DNA from: CAZJUR01 sp964549525
GTDB lineage: Bacteria > Patescibacteriota > Saccharimonadia > Saccharimonadales > Saccharimonadaceae
NCBI GenBank assembly: GCA_964549525.1
Contig: CAZJUR010000003.1
Coordinates: 9,750 to 73,749 of the forward strand
Direction: 5' to 3'
DNA length: 64,000 bases
This document shows positions 23,400 through 31,926 of this stretch, piece after piece. The notes under the pieces are model-generated. The model was not told where the DNA came from and did not search any database. It saw only the letters and a list, made by a program, of their open reading frames with translations. The position numbers and the translations under genes are program-made. Each line of letters opens with the position of its first letter. Positions within the stretch are counted from its first letter, which is position 1.

Positions 23400-24603
23400 A
23401 CGCTCACGCAGTAAGAGAAATATATTTTTAGTATTTGGTGCTATTCTCTGTATTGTAGTCGCTTTGATAGCAATTGTGATATTCAATCGCCCCTTGCCTC
23501 GAGCTATCTCAAATAATAAACCGCCCGCACAAACTTCTCGGCCAGCACCCACTACCATTCGCTTAATTGCTAGTGGCGATATGATTGCCCACGATAGTAT
23601 CAACCAACAAGCGAAAACACCGACTGGATATGACTATAGCCCCTACTTTAGTGAAGTAAAACCAGTTTTTGAAAAAGCCGATATACGGTTTTGTAATCAA
23701 GAAATACCGAGTGCTTCGCCGGCGCTTGGCCGTCCATCTGGGTATCCAACCTTTAACGCTCCAACTGAATTTGCACGTGATATAAATACGCTTGGCTGTA
23801 ATGTCATCAACACGGCTACGAATCATGCAAATGATAAACTGCAGGCTGGGATCGACGAAACATTACGCGTCTGGCAGGAACTTCCTAAATTAGCTCTTGC
23901 GGGCATTAATCGGTCATCAGAAGAGCAGCAAAAAGTACACTATTTCACCGTAAAAGGGATTAAATTTGCGTTTTTAGCTTACAATTATCAGAACAATAAT
24001 AAAAATACTGCTCCGTTTAGCGTCAATATGTTTGACGAATCATTGATGAGAAAGCAGCTGCAGGAAGCAGCACAACAAGGTGCGTATAGCATCGTTAGCA
24101 TGCATTGGGGGACGGAGGATAGTCCGGTTATTGATCAAGCGCAGGAAAATTGGAGTCAATTTCTCGCTGATAATGGCGCGGACATTGTCATCGGCACTGG
24201 GCCACATGTTATCCAACCTGTTAAGAAACTTGCTCGACAAGGTGGCGGTGAAACCCTTGTTTGGTATTCAATTGGTAATCTTCTCAGTACACAACTAAAA
24301 ATAGAAGAACTCATCGGTGGCTTCGCTGTAATGGACTTTGAGGTTAATAAGTCAGACATAAAGCTCAAAGACATAGGCTTTTTACCAACCTATATGCACT
24401 ATGAGTGGTCAGCCTCGCAAGCCGCCGCACAAGACCTCTTAGCCCGTCGTAATATAAAACTATATTTACTTGAAGATGCTTCCGCGCCTTTAGGGCGTTC
24501 ATTATTTAATACATCTGTGCAGTCCCAGACCGAACGTATTAGTTCGCTTTTAAATTCTTATACACCTGTGCCAATCATAAAAAAACAAGCTTACGGCTTA
24601 TAG
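23380..24603 (+). CDS. CapA family (PgsA-like) membrane-anchored metallophosphatase domain protein
   Basis: 407 aa. An N-terminal basic stretch and one membrane helix (about residues 14-34) precede a CapA domain: RLIASGDMIAHDSINQQAKT, NQEIPSASPALGRPSGYP, NTATNHANDKLQAGIDETL, SMHWGTEDSPVIDQAQ and GADIVIGTGPHVIQPVKKL. CapA/PgsA proteins act in poly-gamma-glutamate or capsule formation at the cell surface; the partner genes pgsB and pgsC are not here, so the exact role is open. ATG 23389 is an alternative start. It overlaps the VanY-like gene on the other strand by 6 nt at the stop. Confidence 0.88.
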   Translation: MYHMQLRRSRSKRNIFLVFGAILCIVVALIAIVIFNRPLPRAISNNKPPAQTSRPAPTTIRLIASGDMIAHDSINQQAKTPTGYDYSPYFSEVKPVFEKADIRFCNQEIPSASPALGRPSGYPTFNAPTEFARDINTLGCNVINTATNHANDKLQAGIDETLRVWQELPKLALAGINRSSEEQQKVHYFTVKGIKFAFLAYNYQNNNKNTAPFSVNMFDESLMRKQLQEAAQQGAYSIVSMHWGTEDSPVIDQAQENWSQFLADNGADIVIGTGPHVIQPVKKLARQGGGETLVWYSIGNLLSTQLKIEELIGGFAVMDFEVNKSDIKLKDIGFLPTYMHYEWSASQAAAQDLLARRNIKLYLLEDASAPLGRSLFNTSVQSQTERISSLLNSYTPVPIIKKQAYGL

Positions 24604-25368
24604 GGCAAAAAATTCTTCCATTGTTTGATTTGAATTATAGAGGCGAGAGGCGAGCTCTTTACCGACAAATCGTATATGCCATGGTTCATACATATAGCCA
24701 GTAACTGATTCTTTACCATCTGGATATCGAACAATAAAACCATGTTCGTGAGCGTGTGTAGCGAGCCATTTGCCGCCAATATCTTGTCCGAATGCTTGAT
24801 CCAGATAATGAATACGATCAACTGTTGCAACATCTAAAGACAGGCCAGTCTGGTGCTCGCTTGTACCAGGACGTGCACTAAACCGATCTGCTTCCATTTG
24901 TCCACTTGTTCGAACATAATTAGAATAATATGCCTGTTGGAGTGAAAAAGATCGATAACCACTTGCTAGAAAAAAAGATATTCCTTCATTTTGCGCTCCA
25001 GAAAACAAGCTCTTGAGATACGGTGCGACGTGTGCACGAATCTGATTTTCTTCTGCCGTCTTTTGAGTATTTAATGGGATATCTGGGGTGACGAGATCAG
25101 CTGGTTTATATGATTCTCCTACCGGACGGTTTTTATTGACAATCCACCACAGACTACCTGGCTCATCAATAGAAAATTGACTTTTATTAAATTCTTTTGG
25201 GGTAGTTTTTTCTGAAGCAGGCTGATTTTGATTTACGACTTTATTTTTTCGTGGAGCAGTAGCTGGTACAGATACAAGCGTCATATAGCCTATTGCACCA
25301 ACACAAACTAATACAATAAGTAGTAAGACAATTCTGGAAAAAGAGCGATGTTGTGTGTGAATTTTCAT
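24598..25368 (-). CDS. D-alanyl-D-alanine carboxypeptidase, VanY/M15 family
   Basis: 256 aa. An N-terminal membrane helix (about residues 11-33) is followed by the M15B zinc peptidase domain: ASGYRSFSLQQAYYSNYV, then GTSEHQTGLSLDVA with zinc ligands His and Asp, and YEPWHIRFVGKELA with the last histidine. It trims D-Ala from peptidoglycan stem peptides outside the membrane. Start 25368 is chosen because TATAAT (25375-25380) ends 6 nt upstream; the longer frame to 25482 would run into ctaB on the same strand. Confidence 0.93.
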   Translation of the reverse strand: MKIHTQHRSFSRIVLLLIVLVCVGAIGYMTLVSVPATAPRKNKVVNQNQPASEKTTPKEFNKSQFSIDEPGSLWWIVNKNRPVGESYKPADLVTPDIPLNTQKTAEENQIRAHVAPYLKSLFSGAQNEGISFFLASGYRSFSLQQAYYSNYVRTSGQMEADRFSARPGTSEHQTGLSLDVATVDRIHYLDQAFGQDIGGKWLATHAHEHGFIVRYPDGKESVTGYMYEPWHIRFVGKELASRLYNSNQTMEEFFAL

Positions 25369-25375
25369 GCTGCTA

Positions 25376-26221
25376 TTATAGCAAGTAATCAATACACACA
25401 GCAGCCGACCACCCTGCGAGCACAACGAGAGATGCCATGAAGATTTTCTTTGCCCAATATTTTTCTGCTGTGCGAAACGCAATGTGCAACCAATATAAGC
25501 TTAATCCGCAAAAAAACAACAGATATACTATTCCCATATGACTATACATAAATAAAAACAAGCCACTAATGACGAAGCCAATGATATATATTTTTGAAGC
25601 TACTCTCAGATAAATTTCATTTTTTTTCGTGGACACAATAGGAAGACCAGTCTTTTGATAGTCATTCTTTTGAAACAGAGATAGTGAAAAAAAGTGAGGC
25701 ATTTGCCACAGCACAAGTATCGTAAATAAAAGTAGCGATGTTATATCTAACGTATGTGTGACTGCGCTGTAGCCAACGACTGGCGGCATCGCACCGGGAA
25801 TACTTCCAATTTCTGTGGCATAGCTAGTTATTCGTTTTGCGATCCCATATACAACCACATAGCCGATCCAGCCCAGAATAGCCACTCCCCATGCCAGAAG
25901 ATTAACAAAATATATGAGTATTGCACTACCTACTAGACCAAGTACTGCTCCATATACGATAGCTTGAAAAGGCGTGATGATGCCTGTCGCTAGAGCTCGC
26001 CTCTTCGTTCGCATCATTTTCGCATCAATTTTTCGGTCCATAATATTATTGCATACACACGCAGAGGCGATGATACAACTCAGGCCAAGCATTGTCGCGA
26101 TAAATAAAGTAATAGATACATCACCTCGCGATGCTAGGAAAAAACCTGCAATTGCTGCAAATAAATTGCCATATATAATACCCGGTTTTGTCAGGACGTA
26201 ATATTGTTTAAATGTATGCAT
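25376..26221 (-). CDS. cyoE: Protoheme IX farnesyltransferase (heme O synthase)
   Basis: 281 aa, UbiA-fold polytopic enzyme that adds a farnesyl chain to heme B to make heme O for the oxidase. The prenyl-diphosphate-binding motif is NNIMDRKIDAKMMRTKRRAL near residues 60-80, with the second aspartate-containing loop reduced to NDYQKTGLPIVSTKK. Nine hydrophobic segments. It is the last gene of cyoABCDE, 2 nt after cyoD. Confidence 0.94.
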   Translation of the reverse strand: MHTFKQYYVLTKPGIIYGNLFAAIAGFFLASRGDVSITLFIATMLGLSCIIASACVCNNIMDRKIDAKMMRTKRRALATGIITPFQAIVYGAVLGLVGSAILIYFVNLLAWGVAILGWIGYVVVYGIAKRITSYATEIGSIPGAMPPVVGYSAVTHTLDITSLLLFTILVLWQMPHFFSLSLFQKNDYQKTGLPIVSTKKNEIYLRVASKIYIIGFVISGLFLFMYSHMGIVYLLFFCGLSLYWLHIAFRTAEKYWAKKIFMASLVVLAGWSAAVCIDYLL

Positions 26222-26223
26222 TG

Positions 26224-26613
26224 TTAGTGGTCATGTTGTGATTTATGATGATGAGGCATCTCATCTTCGAGGAGTTGATTCTCGATTTCAGGATTTTGCA
26301 TCATATGATAGTTGAGATTATTCATAATCCATAGAGAACCTATCACAATAATTGCCACGCACAAGCTGGTGCATATAAATATAATCAATTCAAATCGTTT
26401 GCTCCTATCTTGACCTAGATGAAAAAAGAAATATGATTGAACGATAAATTGCCCCAGCGCGAGCAGAAGTATCATAGCAACTAACGATTGGTGTGAGATG
26501 GCAGTGTGGTCATTTGCTATATGATAGGTTGCCAAAAAGAAGGCTATAAAGGTAATGGCAAGCGATAAGAAAAATCCGAGCACGTATGATCGTATCAGTG
26601 AAGTATGTTTCAT
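26224..26613 (-). CDS. cyoD: Cytochrome bo3 quinol oxidase subunit IV
   Basis: 129 aa with three membrane helices. GFFLSLAITFIAFFLATYHI and FIVQSYFFFHLGQDRSKRFE are typical of CyoD/CtaF subunit IV, which helps copper insertion and assembly. The C-terminus is histidine-rich (MPHHHKSQHDH), a natural metal-binding tail. Overlaps cyoC by 4 nt. Confidence 0.93.
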   Translation of the reverse strand: MKHTSLIRSYVLGFFLSLAITFIAFFLATYHIANDHTAISHQSLVAMILLLALGQFIVQSYFFFHLGQDRSKRFELIIFICTSLCVAIIVIGSLWIMNNLNYHMMQNPEIENQLLEDEMPHHHKSQHDH

Positions 26614-27197
26614 GCGGCGACTCCTATGATATAAACAAAGCTAAAGATAAATATCCAGATCAAATCTAAAAAGTGCCAAAAAAGGGTAAATAGCGATAGT
26701 CTGCGAATCACCGTATCATCAATTGGCCGCCGGATAAGGCGCCAAATAAGCGTGAACGCCCAGAGAAGTCCTATGCATATATGTAAGCCGTGCGTACCTA
26801 CCAATGTGAAGAATGCCGACAAAAAGGCACTACGTTGCCAATCATTGCCTTCTGCAATGAGTTGGTAAAATTCCTTTAATTCCATACTGACAAATGCCAC
26901 CCCTAAGAGCGTCGTTATACTCAAATAGAGAAGTACACGGAGGGACTGTTTTTGTTTCGCATATATGAGAGACAGACCAGCTGTAAAGCTACTCAGTAAG
27001 AGTAAAATTGTTTCGGTCAATACAAATTTCAAACTAAAGAGCTCGGCTGCATCAGATCCGCCATTCGTATTGTTTCTGAGAACAGCAAATGTAGCAAATA
27101 AACTCGCAAACAATAAACAGTCGGTCATGAGGTATAGCCAAAACCCAAAAGTTGCTTTCTCGTGTTTTTCCTGTAAATGAGTCTGCTTATATTTCAT
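26610..27197 (-). CDS. cyoC: Cytochrome bo3 quinol oxidase subunit III
   Basis: 195 aa, five membrane helices as in CyoC. Signatures include FGFWLYLMTDCLLFASLFAT, LVGTHGLHICIGLLWAFTLI and LFTLFWHFLDLIWIFIFSFV. Subunit III stabilises the oxidase and lines the proton pathway entry. Its start overlaps the cyoB end by 11 nt. Confidence 0.96.
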   Translation of the reverse strand: MKYKQTHLQEKHEKATFGFWLYLMTDCLLFASLFATFAVLRNNTNGGSDAAELFSLKFVLTETILLLLSSFTAGLSLIYAKQKQSLRVLLYLSITTLLGVAFVSMELKEFYQLIAEGNDWQRSAFLSAFFTLVGTHGLHICIGLLWAFTLIWRLIRRPIDDTVIRRLSLFTLFWHFLDLIWIFIFSFVYIIGVAA

Positions 27198-29139
27198 ATG
27201 CTCTACTCCTCTTAATGGACGATGGATGAATCAGAATATCTTCTGTCTCATTTGTAGTGCGAATAATGGTGCATACAATGACCCCCACTAGGCCGACAAT
27301 CATTAACCACCAGATATGCCAAATAATAGCAAAACATGCCATACCTGCGAACCCAGCAATATATATACCAAATCCCGTGTTTTTAGGAATATAAAATGGC
27401 TCGGGTGCGCCGTAAATCAACCCTTTTTTATTCTTTTTGTATTCCCACCACGCATCTCGATCGGTAACCGTAGGAATAACATCGAAATTATAATGAGGAA
27501 TACGAATCGGTAGCGACCATTCAAGTGTTCGTGCATCCCACGGATCACCACTTTTGATTCGTAATGCGTGGCGATTTTTAATACTAACAATAAGTTGGAC
27601 AACCTGCATAAGAACACCCAGCCCAATAATCGCCACCCCAATGCCTGCTACGATAAAGAGCCCTTGCCAGCCAAGTGATGGATCGTAATGATCGAGTCGA
27701 CGCGTTGCTCCCATGAAACCGAGAATATAGAGGGGCATAAAAGCGACGAAAAAGCCGACAATCCAACAATATGCTGCATACTTGCCTAGTCTATCATGGA
27801 GTGTGAAGCCAAAAATGCGCGGGAACCAGTACATAAAACCAGCAATATAACCGAACACGACACCACCGATAATTGTGTTATGAAAATGAGCAACTAAAAA
27901 CAAACTATTATGCACTTGAAAGTCTACCGCTGGTACAGACAAGAGAACACCAGTCATTCCACCGAGTGTGAAGGTAAATAAAAAACCCATGAACCAGACC
28001 ATAGGTGCCGTGAAGCGAATGCGACCTCGATACATAGTAAATAGCCAGTTAAAAACTTTAACTCCAGTCGGCACAGCGATAATCATGGTCATAATTCCAA
28101 AGAAAGCGTTAACATTTGCACCAGCCCCCATAGTGAAAAAGTGATGCGCCCACACTACAAAGGATAAAAAGCAAATCGCAATTGTTGCGCCAACCATTGA
28201 TATATAGCCAAAAAGTCGTTTTTTACAAAAAGTGGCTACTATTTCTGAGAACATACCAAAGGCTGGGAGAATCAAGATATAAACTTCTGGGTGGCCCCAT
28301 GCCCAAATCAGATTAATGTACATCATCGGATTACCGCCTCCCATAGCAGTAAAGAAATGCATACCAAGCGTTCGATCAAGCGCCAGCATAGCTAGCGTCG
28401 CGGTAAGGATAGGGAAAACTAAGACGACTAAAACCATTGAAGCCCCTACAGTCCAGGTGAAAATAGGCATGCGCATCGCAGTCATGCCTGGCGCGCGAAA
28501 TTTAATAATGGTTGTTAAAAAATTAACTCCAGACAACAGACTACCTACGCCGGCAATTTGGATCGCCCACAGCCAGTAATCTACACCGACGCCGGGGCTA
28601 TATTCAGTCCCAGATAGTGGCGGATATGCCAGCCATCCAGCCGGTGACATCTCGCCTACAACTAGGGAAAGATTGATGAGCACCATGCCAGCGCAAAACA
28701 ACCAGAAGCTAAGAGAATTGAGGAAGGGAAACGCTACGTCCCGCGCACCGATTTGTAAAGGCAAGACAAGGTTGATGAGCCCAAACATTAAGCCCATGGC
28801 TACAAAGAAAATCATAATTGTACCATGTGCCGTAAATACTTGCTGGAAATGATCCGAACTGAGTATTCCAGCTGCATCACCAGAGGCCAGCGCTTGCTGA
28901 ATGCGCATCATAATAGCATCGGAAAAGCCTCGTATCAACATGATAAAAGCCACGATGAGATACATGACACCGATTTTTTTATGGTCGAGTGACGTTAACC
29001 ACTCTTTCCATAGCCAGGTCCATCGTCGTAAATAAAATAAAAGAGCAATGACGATAATAACGCTCACCGTCATGCCAGCGACTGCACCGAGCTGGATGAG
29101 TGGATGTTGAAAAGATTCAAGACTTAATCTCCCAAACAT
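27187..29139 (-). CDS. cyoB: Cytochrome bo3 quinol oxidase subunit I
   Basis: 650 aa, heme-copper oxidase subunit I with 14-15 helices. Catalytic residues are all present: WGHPEVYILILPAFGMFSEI (CuB histidine, cross-linked tyrosine and the E of the D channel), WAHHFFTMG (CuB histidines), PTGVKVFNWLF (K-channel lysine) and FLVAHFHNTIIGGVVFG (heme ligands). It reduces oxygen to water with quinol electrons and pumps protons. TAATG overlap with cyoA. Confidence 0.98.
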   Translation of the reverse strand: MFGRLSLESFQHPLIQLGAVAGMTVSVIIVIALLFYLRRWTWLWKEWLTSLDHKKIGVMYLIVAFIMLIRGFSDAIMMRIQQALASGDAAGILSSDHFQQVFTAHGTIMIFFVAMGLMFGLINLVLPLQIGARDVAFPFLNSLSFWLFCAGMVLINLSLVVGEMSPAGWLAYPPLSGTEYSPGVGVDYWLWAIQIAGVGSLLSGVNFLTTIIKFRAPGMTAMRMPIFTWTVGASMVLVVLVFPILTATLAMLALDRTLGMHFFTAMGGGNPMMYINLIWAWGHPEVYILILPAFGMFSEIVATFCKKRLFGYISMVGATIAICFLSFVVWAHHFFTMGAGANVNAFFGIMTMIIAVPTGVKVFNWLFTMYRGRIRFTAPMVWFMGFLFTFTLGGMTGVLLSVPAVDFQVHNSLFLVAHFHNTIIGGVVFGYIAGFMYWFPRIFGFTLHDRLGKYAAYCWIVGFFVAFMPLYILGFMGATRRLDHYDPSLGWQGLFIVAGIGVAIIGLGVLMQVVQLIVSIKNRHALRIKSGDPWDARTLEWSLPIRIPHYNFDVIPTVTDRDAWWEYKKNKKGLIYGAPEPFYIPKNTGFGIYIAGFAGMACFAIIWHIWWLMIVGLVGVIVCTIIRTTNETEDILIHPSSIKRSRAYEI

Positions 29140-30017
29140 TATGCCCCCTCCTTCTGGTGTACTGTAGCCATATATTTTGCAATAATTTTATCATATATAT
29201 CGGGGTCTTGTGATCCATACAGCAACACGGAAGTATCTTTATTTGGTCGAGATAAATTGCTATACCCTTCATAGCTCAGCCGATTTGGCGAAGACTTAAC
29301 TTTTTTTATCCAATTTTCATAATTTGGCTCGCTCATAGAGTGAGCTTTGAATCGCATATTTGCAAAACCCTCACCGCTGATATTGGCTGAAGAGCCGTCA
29401 TGAATACCAGGATTATCTGCCATCAGATGAAGCTGCGTACTCATACCACTCATCGCATATATTTGTCCACCTAAACTCGGGATCCAGAACGAATTCATGG
29501 GAGCGTCAGAAGTAATCACAAATTTTACCGGACGCTTTTCAGGAAAGGCCACATAATTAACTGTTGCAATATTCTCCTCTGGATACATGAATAACCATCT
29601 CCATTCTAAAGCTACGACTTGTACTGTCAGCGGTTTTTTATCAGAAGCTATGGGTTTAAACGGGTCAAGGCTATGCGAACTAAACCACGTGATAGTAGCA
29701 AGAATGCTAATAATAACAATCGGTACTCCCCACCAAATAAATTCTGCAATCGGCTGAGAATCCCATTTCGGGTCATATCTTGCCTGAGTATTTTTCTCGC
29801 GGTATTTTAGCGAAAAAATAATTGCCATCGTAAATACCGGTATCACGACAATGAGCATTAAACCAACAGTTATGAGAAATATATTACGCTGTTCTTCGGC
29901 AATAGGGCCAGCAGTTTGGAAAAAAGGAATAGGGTAATTTTGCACATAATTTATCGCATATGACAGTGAAGCAAATAACACTGCAACCCAAAGTAAAACC
30001 AAGATTTTTTTTCGCAT
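29139..30017 (-). CDS. cyoA: Cytochrome bo3 quinol oxidase subunit II
   Basis: 292 aa. A hydrophobic N-terminus, two membrane helices (about residues 45-70 and 95-115) and a periplasm-type cupredoxin domain: VQVVALEWRWLFMYPEENIA, APMNSFWIPSLGGQIYAMSG. The CuA ligands of cytochrome c oxidases are missing, as expected for a quinol-using enzyme. A GGGGGAAA site precedes the ATG, with TATACT (30040-30045) upstream as promoter of the whole cyo operon. Confidence 0.96.
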   Translation of the reverse strand: MRKKILVLLWVAVLFASLSYAINYVQNYPIPFFQTAGPIAEEQRNIFLITVGLMLIVVIPVFTMAIIFSLKYREKNTQARYDPKWDSQPIAEFIWWGVPIVIISILATITWFSSHSLDPFKPIASDKKPLTVQVVALEWRWLFMYPEENIATVNYVAFPEKRPVKFVITSDAPMNSFWIPSLGGQIYAMSGMSTQLHLMADNPGIHDGSSANISGEGFANMRFKAHSMSEPNYENWIKKVKSSPNRLSYEGYSNLSRPNKDTSVLLYGSQDPDIYDKIIAKYMATVHQKEGA

Positions 30018-30049
30018 TTTCCCCCGCTTGTCTAAGCTTTAGTATAACA

Positions 30050-30736
30050 CTACATAATATTGGTGCCTAGCAGTTTACCGACACCGAACGTAATTGCCAT
30101 AGCTAAGAATCCACCAATCACAACTCGTACTACGGCTTGTTTTTTTGATGCTCCACCCACCATAGCGCTCAAAGAACCGGTGATGAAAAGAGCAAAACCT
30201 ACGGCAATAAATGTCGCAATTACCCGCCATTTTTCAGGTGATAAGGTGACACTCAAAAGTGGTAAAATTGCCCCTGCGGTAAAGGATAAACCCGACGCAA
30301 TAGCTGCATGAAGTGGATTAGTGAGTGCATCTGGTTGTAAATTATATTCAGCTTCGGCGTGTGCCTTCAACGGATCATGCTTCATTAACTCTCGGGCAAC
30401 TTGTTGAGCTGTTTTGGGCTGTAAGCCTTTTTGAATGTAAGTTTCTTCGAGCTCTTTTTCTTGCTCTTTTGGATTATGGGTGATTTTCTGCTGCTCTCGA
30501 TCGAGGGTTGCGCGTTCGCTGTCCCGTTGGCTACTAACAGAAACATATTCCCCGACCGCCATTGATAGCGCACCGGCTACTAAGCCTGCCATCCCAGCAA
30601 TAAATACCGCATTTGCAGAGCTCGAAGCACCGGCTACTCCAACCACAATACTAGCCGTTGATACGATGCCATCGTTTGCGCCTAATACCGCAGCTCGCAG
30701 CTTGTTTAGTGTTGCGCTAGATACGTCGTTCTGCAT
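30050..30736 (-). CDS. VIT1/CCC1 family iron/manganese transporter
   Basis: 228 aa. Five hydrophobic segments with family signatures RAAVLGANDGIVSTASIVVG and ALSMAVGEYVSVSSQRDSER, then the cytoplasmic helical metal-binding loop (EEKELEETY-like, ELMKHDPLKAHAEAEYN) and C-terminal membrane part. It exports or sequesters Fe2+ or Mn2+. It lies directly upstream of cyoA, 32 nt from its start, and shares a 20-nt overlap with the small membrane gene before it; a link to iron supply for the oxidase is plausible. Confidence 0.93.
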   Translation of the reverse strand: MQNDVSSATLNKLRAAVLGANDGIVSTASIVVGVAGASSSANAVFIAGMAGLVAGALSMAVGEYVSVSSQRDSERATLDREQQKITHNPKEQEKELEETYIQKGLQPKTAQQVARELMKHDPLKAHAEAEYNLQPDALTNPLHAAIASGLSFTAGAILPLLSVTLSPEKWRVIATFIAVGFALFITGSLSAMVGGASKKQAVVRVVIGGFLAMAITFGVGKLLGTNIM

Positions 30737-31001
30737 ACGGTTTTAGGCTGTAGTGGTAAAAAGCTTCCATGACGAAAAATAACGATAATGCAACTGATGC
30801 CGTCGCACAGAAATGTCCAAGATTAGCTGGTGCTATTGCTACCAAACCAATTCCTGTAAGAACTATACTACTGAAAATTACTCTTATATAAGCGAGTAGT
30901 GTTGTTTGGGTGTGACGAAAAATCTGATACATTGCTACTACCCAAAATACAAACCCCAGACATGCCAAAAATATATGAAATGTTAAAAGAAAACTATACA
31001 T
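30717..31001 (-). CDS. Small three-helix membrane protein
   Basis: 94 aa, not recognised. Three hydrophobic segments (residues 3-25, 35-58, 66-82) separated by a basic loop, with three histidines. It begins the unit that leads into the VIT transporter and cyo operon and might belong with respiration. TACACT (31008-31013) ends 6 nt before the ATG. Confidence 0.65.
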   Translation of the reverse strand: MYSFLLTFHIFLACLGFVFWVVAMYQIFRHTQTTLLAYIRVIFSSIVLTGIGLVAIAPANLGHFCATASVALSLFFVMEAFYHYSLKPYAERRI

Positions 31002-31056
31002 GTATTTAGTGTAGCATAAGAATTATTCTTGTAAATTAGCCAATGCATTTGTTTTT

Positions 31057-31926
31057 TTAAGATATAGTTGAATGAAACGGGATATTGAGCTTTTTTAAAA
31101 CTACTTCAAATCGTTTGTAACCATCTTGATTACGAAGCTCAACCCACTCCACTTTAAGGCTATCAAGCTGGCGTTTATTAAGGTCAGATAATTTATCGGC
31201 TACAAATACTGAGCTCGAACGAGCAATCACTGCATCAGCGCTTTCAGGGTTGCCTTGTCCCATGAGTTTAACTTCACACTTGTGTTCATGCCCCTGTTGG
31301 TCGACGAGATAAAAGTCGATCTCTCGTGTGATTTCATCTAATTTTTTTTCAGTTTTAGACTTTATTCGATAATGTTCACTCGACACGCCATATAGTTTGC
31401 ACAATTCCTGCATCAATGGTTTCTCGACTCTTTTCCCTGCGGTACTCCATAGACCACCACGAAGTGCAGCTCGCTTGACCGCAAGTGTATTGATGACAAT
31501 TAATGTTTCACCGACATTTAAATCGACACTGACGCCATGTAATTTTAGAGTTAGCGTCAGGTCAATAGTATCTTCGTTGGTGACTAATTCTTTAATGCTG
31601 TTATAGAGTACATCATAATGTTCGTTGGCTGCTTCAAGAACAATCTCTCGTCGGGCTGAATTATACATATTGGTGATGGTTTTTTTGTTAAGGCCTGAGT
31701 TAATAGCAATTTCATCAGTCGAAAGTGTTTCATCTAAAAATTCCTTTTTATACCAGTCGGTTGTGATGTCATGATTACGTAGTTTCGCTTCGATAACTTT
31801 TTTAAAAAAATCCAATGAATATTGCATAAATTCAGCATTAATCAGGCTGACAATCTCGATGCGATAATCCTCTCCTTTTAGTAGCTTGGCAATAATACGC
31901 TGTACGACTTCATCAGTAATAGTCAT
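31057..31926 (-). CDS. CfrBI-like type II restriction endonuclease
   Basis: 289 aa. The C-terminal half matches the CfrBI restriction endonuclease family, whose prototype cuts CCWWGG. A PD-(D/E)xK active site is visible: REIDFYLVDQQGHEHKCEVKL, with D, then E-x-K 15 residues on. The N-terminal half is helical and may carry the helix-turn-helix LNKKTITNMYNSARRE. It starts within the stop of the methyltransferase gene (4-nt overlap), after a AAAGGAG site, so methylation is made first from the same transcript. Recognition site here is inferred, not known. Confidence 0.85.
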   Translation of the reverse strand: MTITDEVVQRIIAKLLKGEDYRIEIVSLINAEFMQYSLDFFKKVIEAKLRNHDITTDWYKKEFLDETLSTDEIAINSGLNKKTITNMYNSARREIVLEAANEHYDVLYNSIKELVTNEDTIDLTLTLKLHGVSVDLNVGETLIVINTLAVKRAALRGGLWSTAGKRVEKPLMQELCKLYGVSSEHYRIKSKTEKKLDEITREIDFYLVDQQGHEHKCEVKLMGQGNPESADAVIARSSSVFVADKLSDLNKRQLDSLKVEWVELRNQDGYKRFEVVLKKLNIPFHSTIS

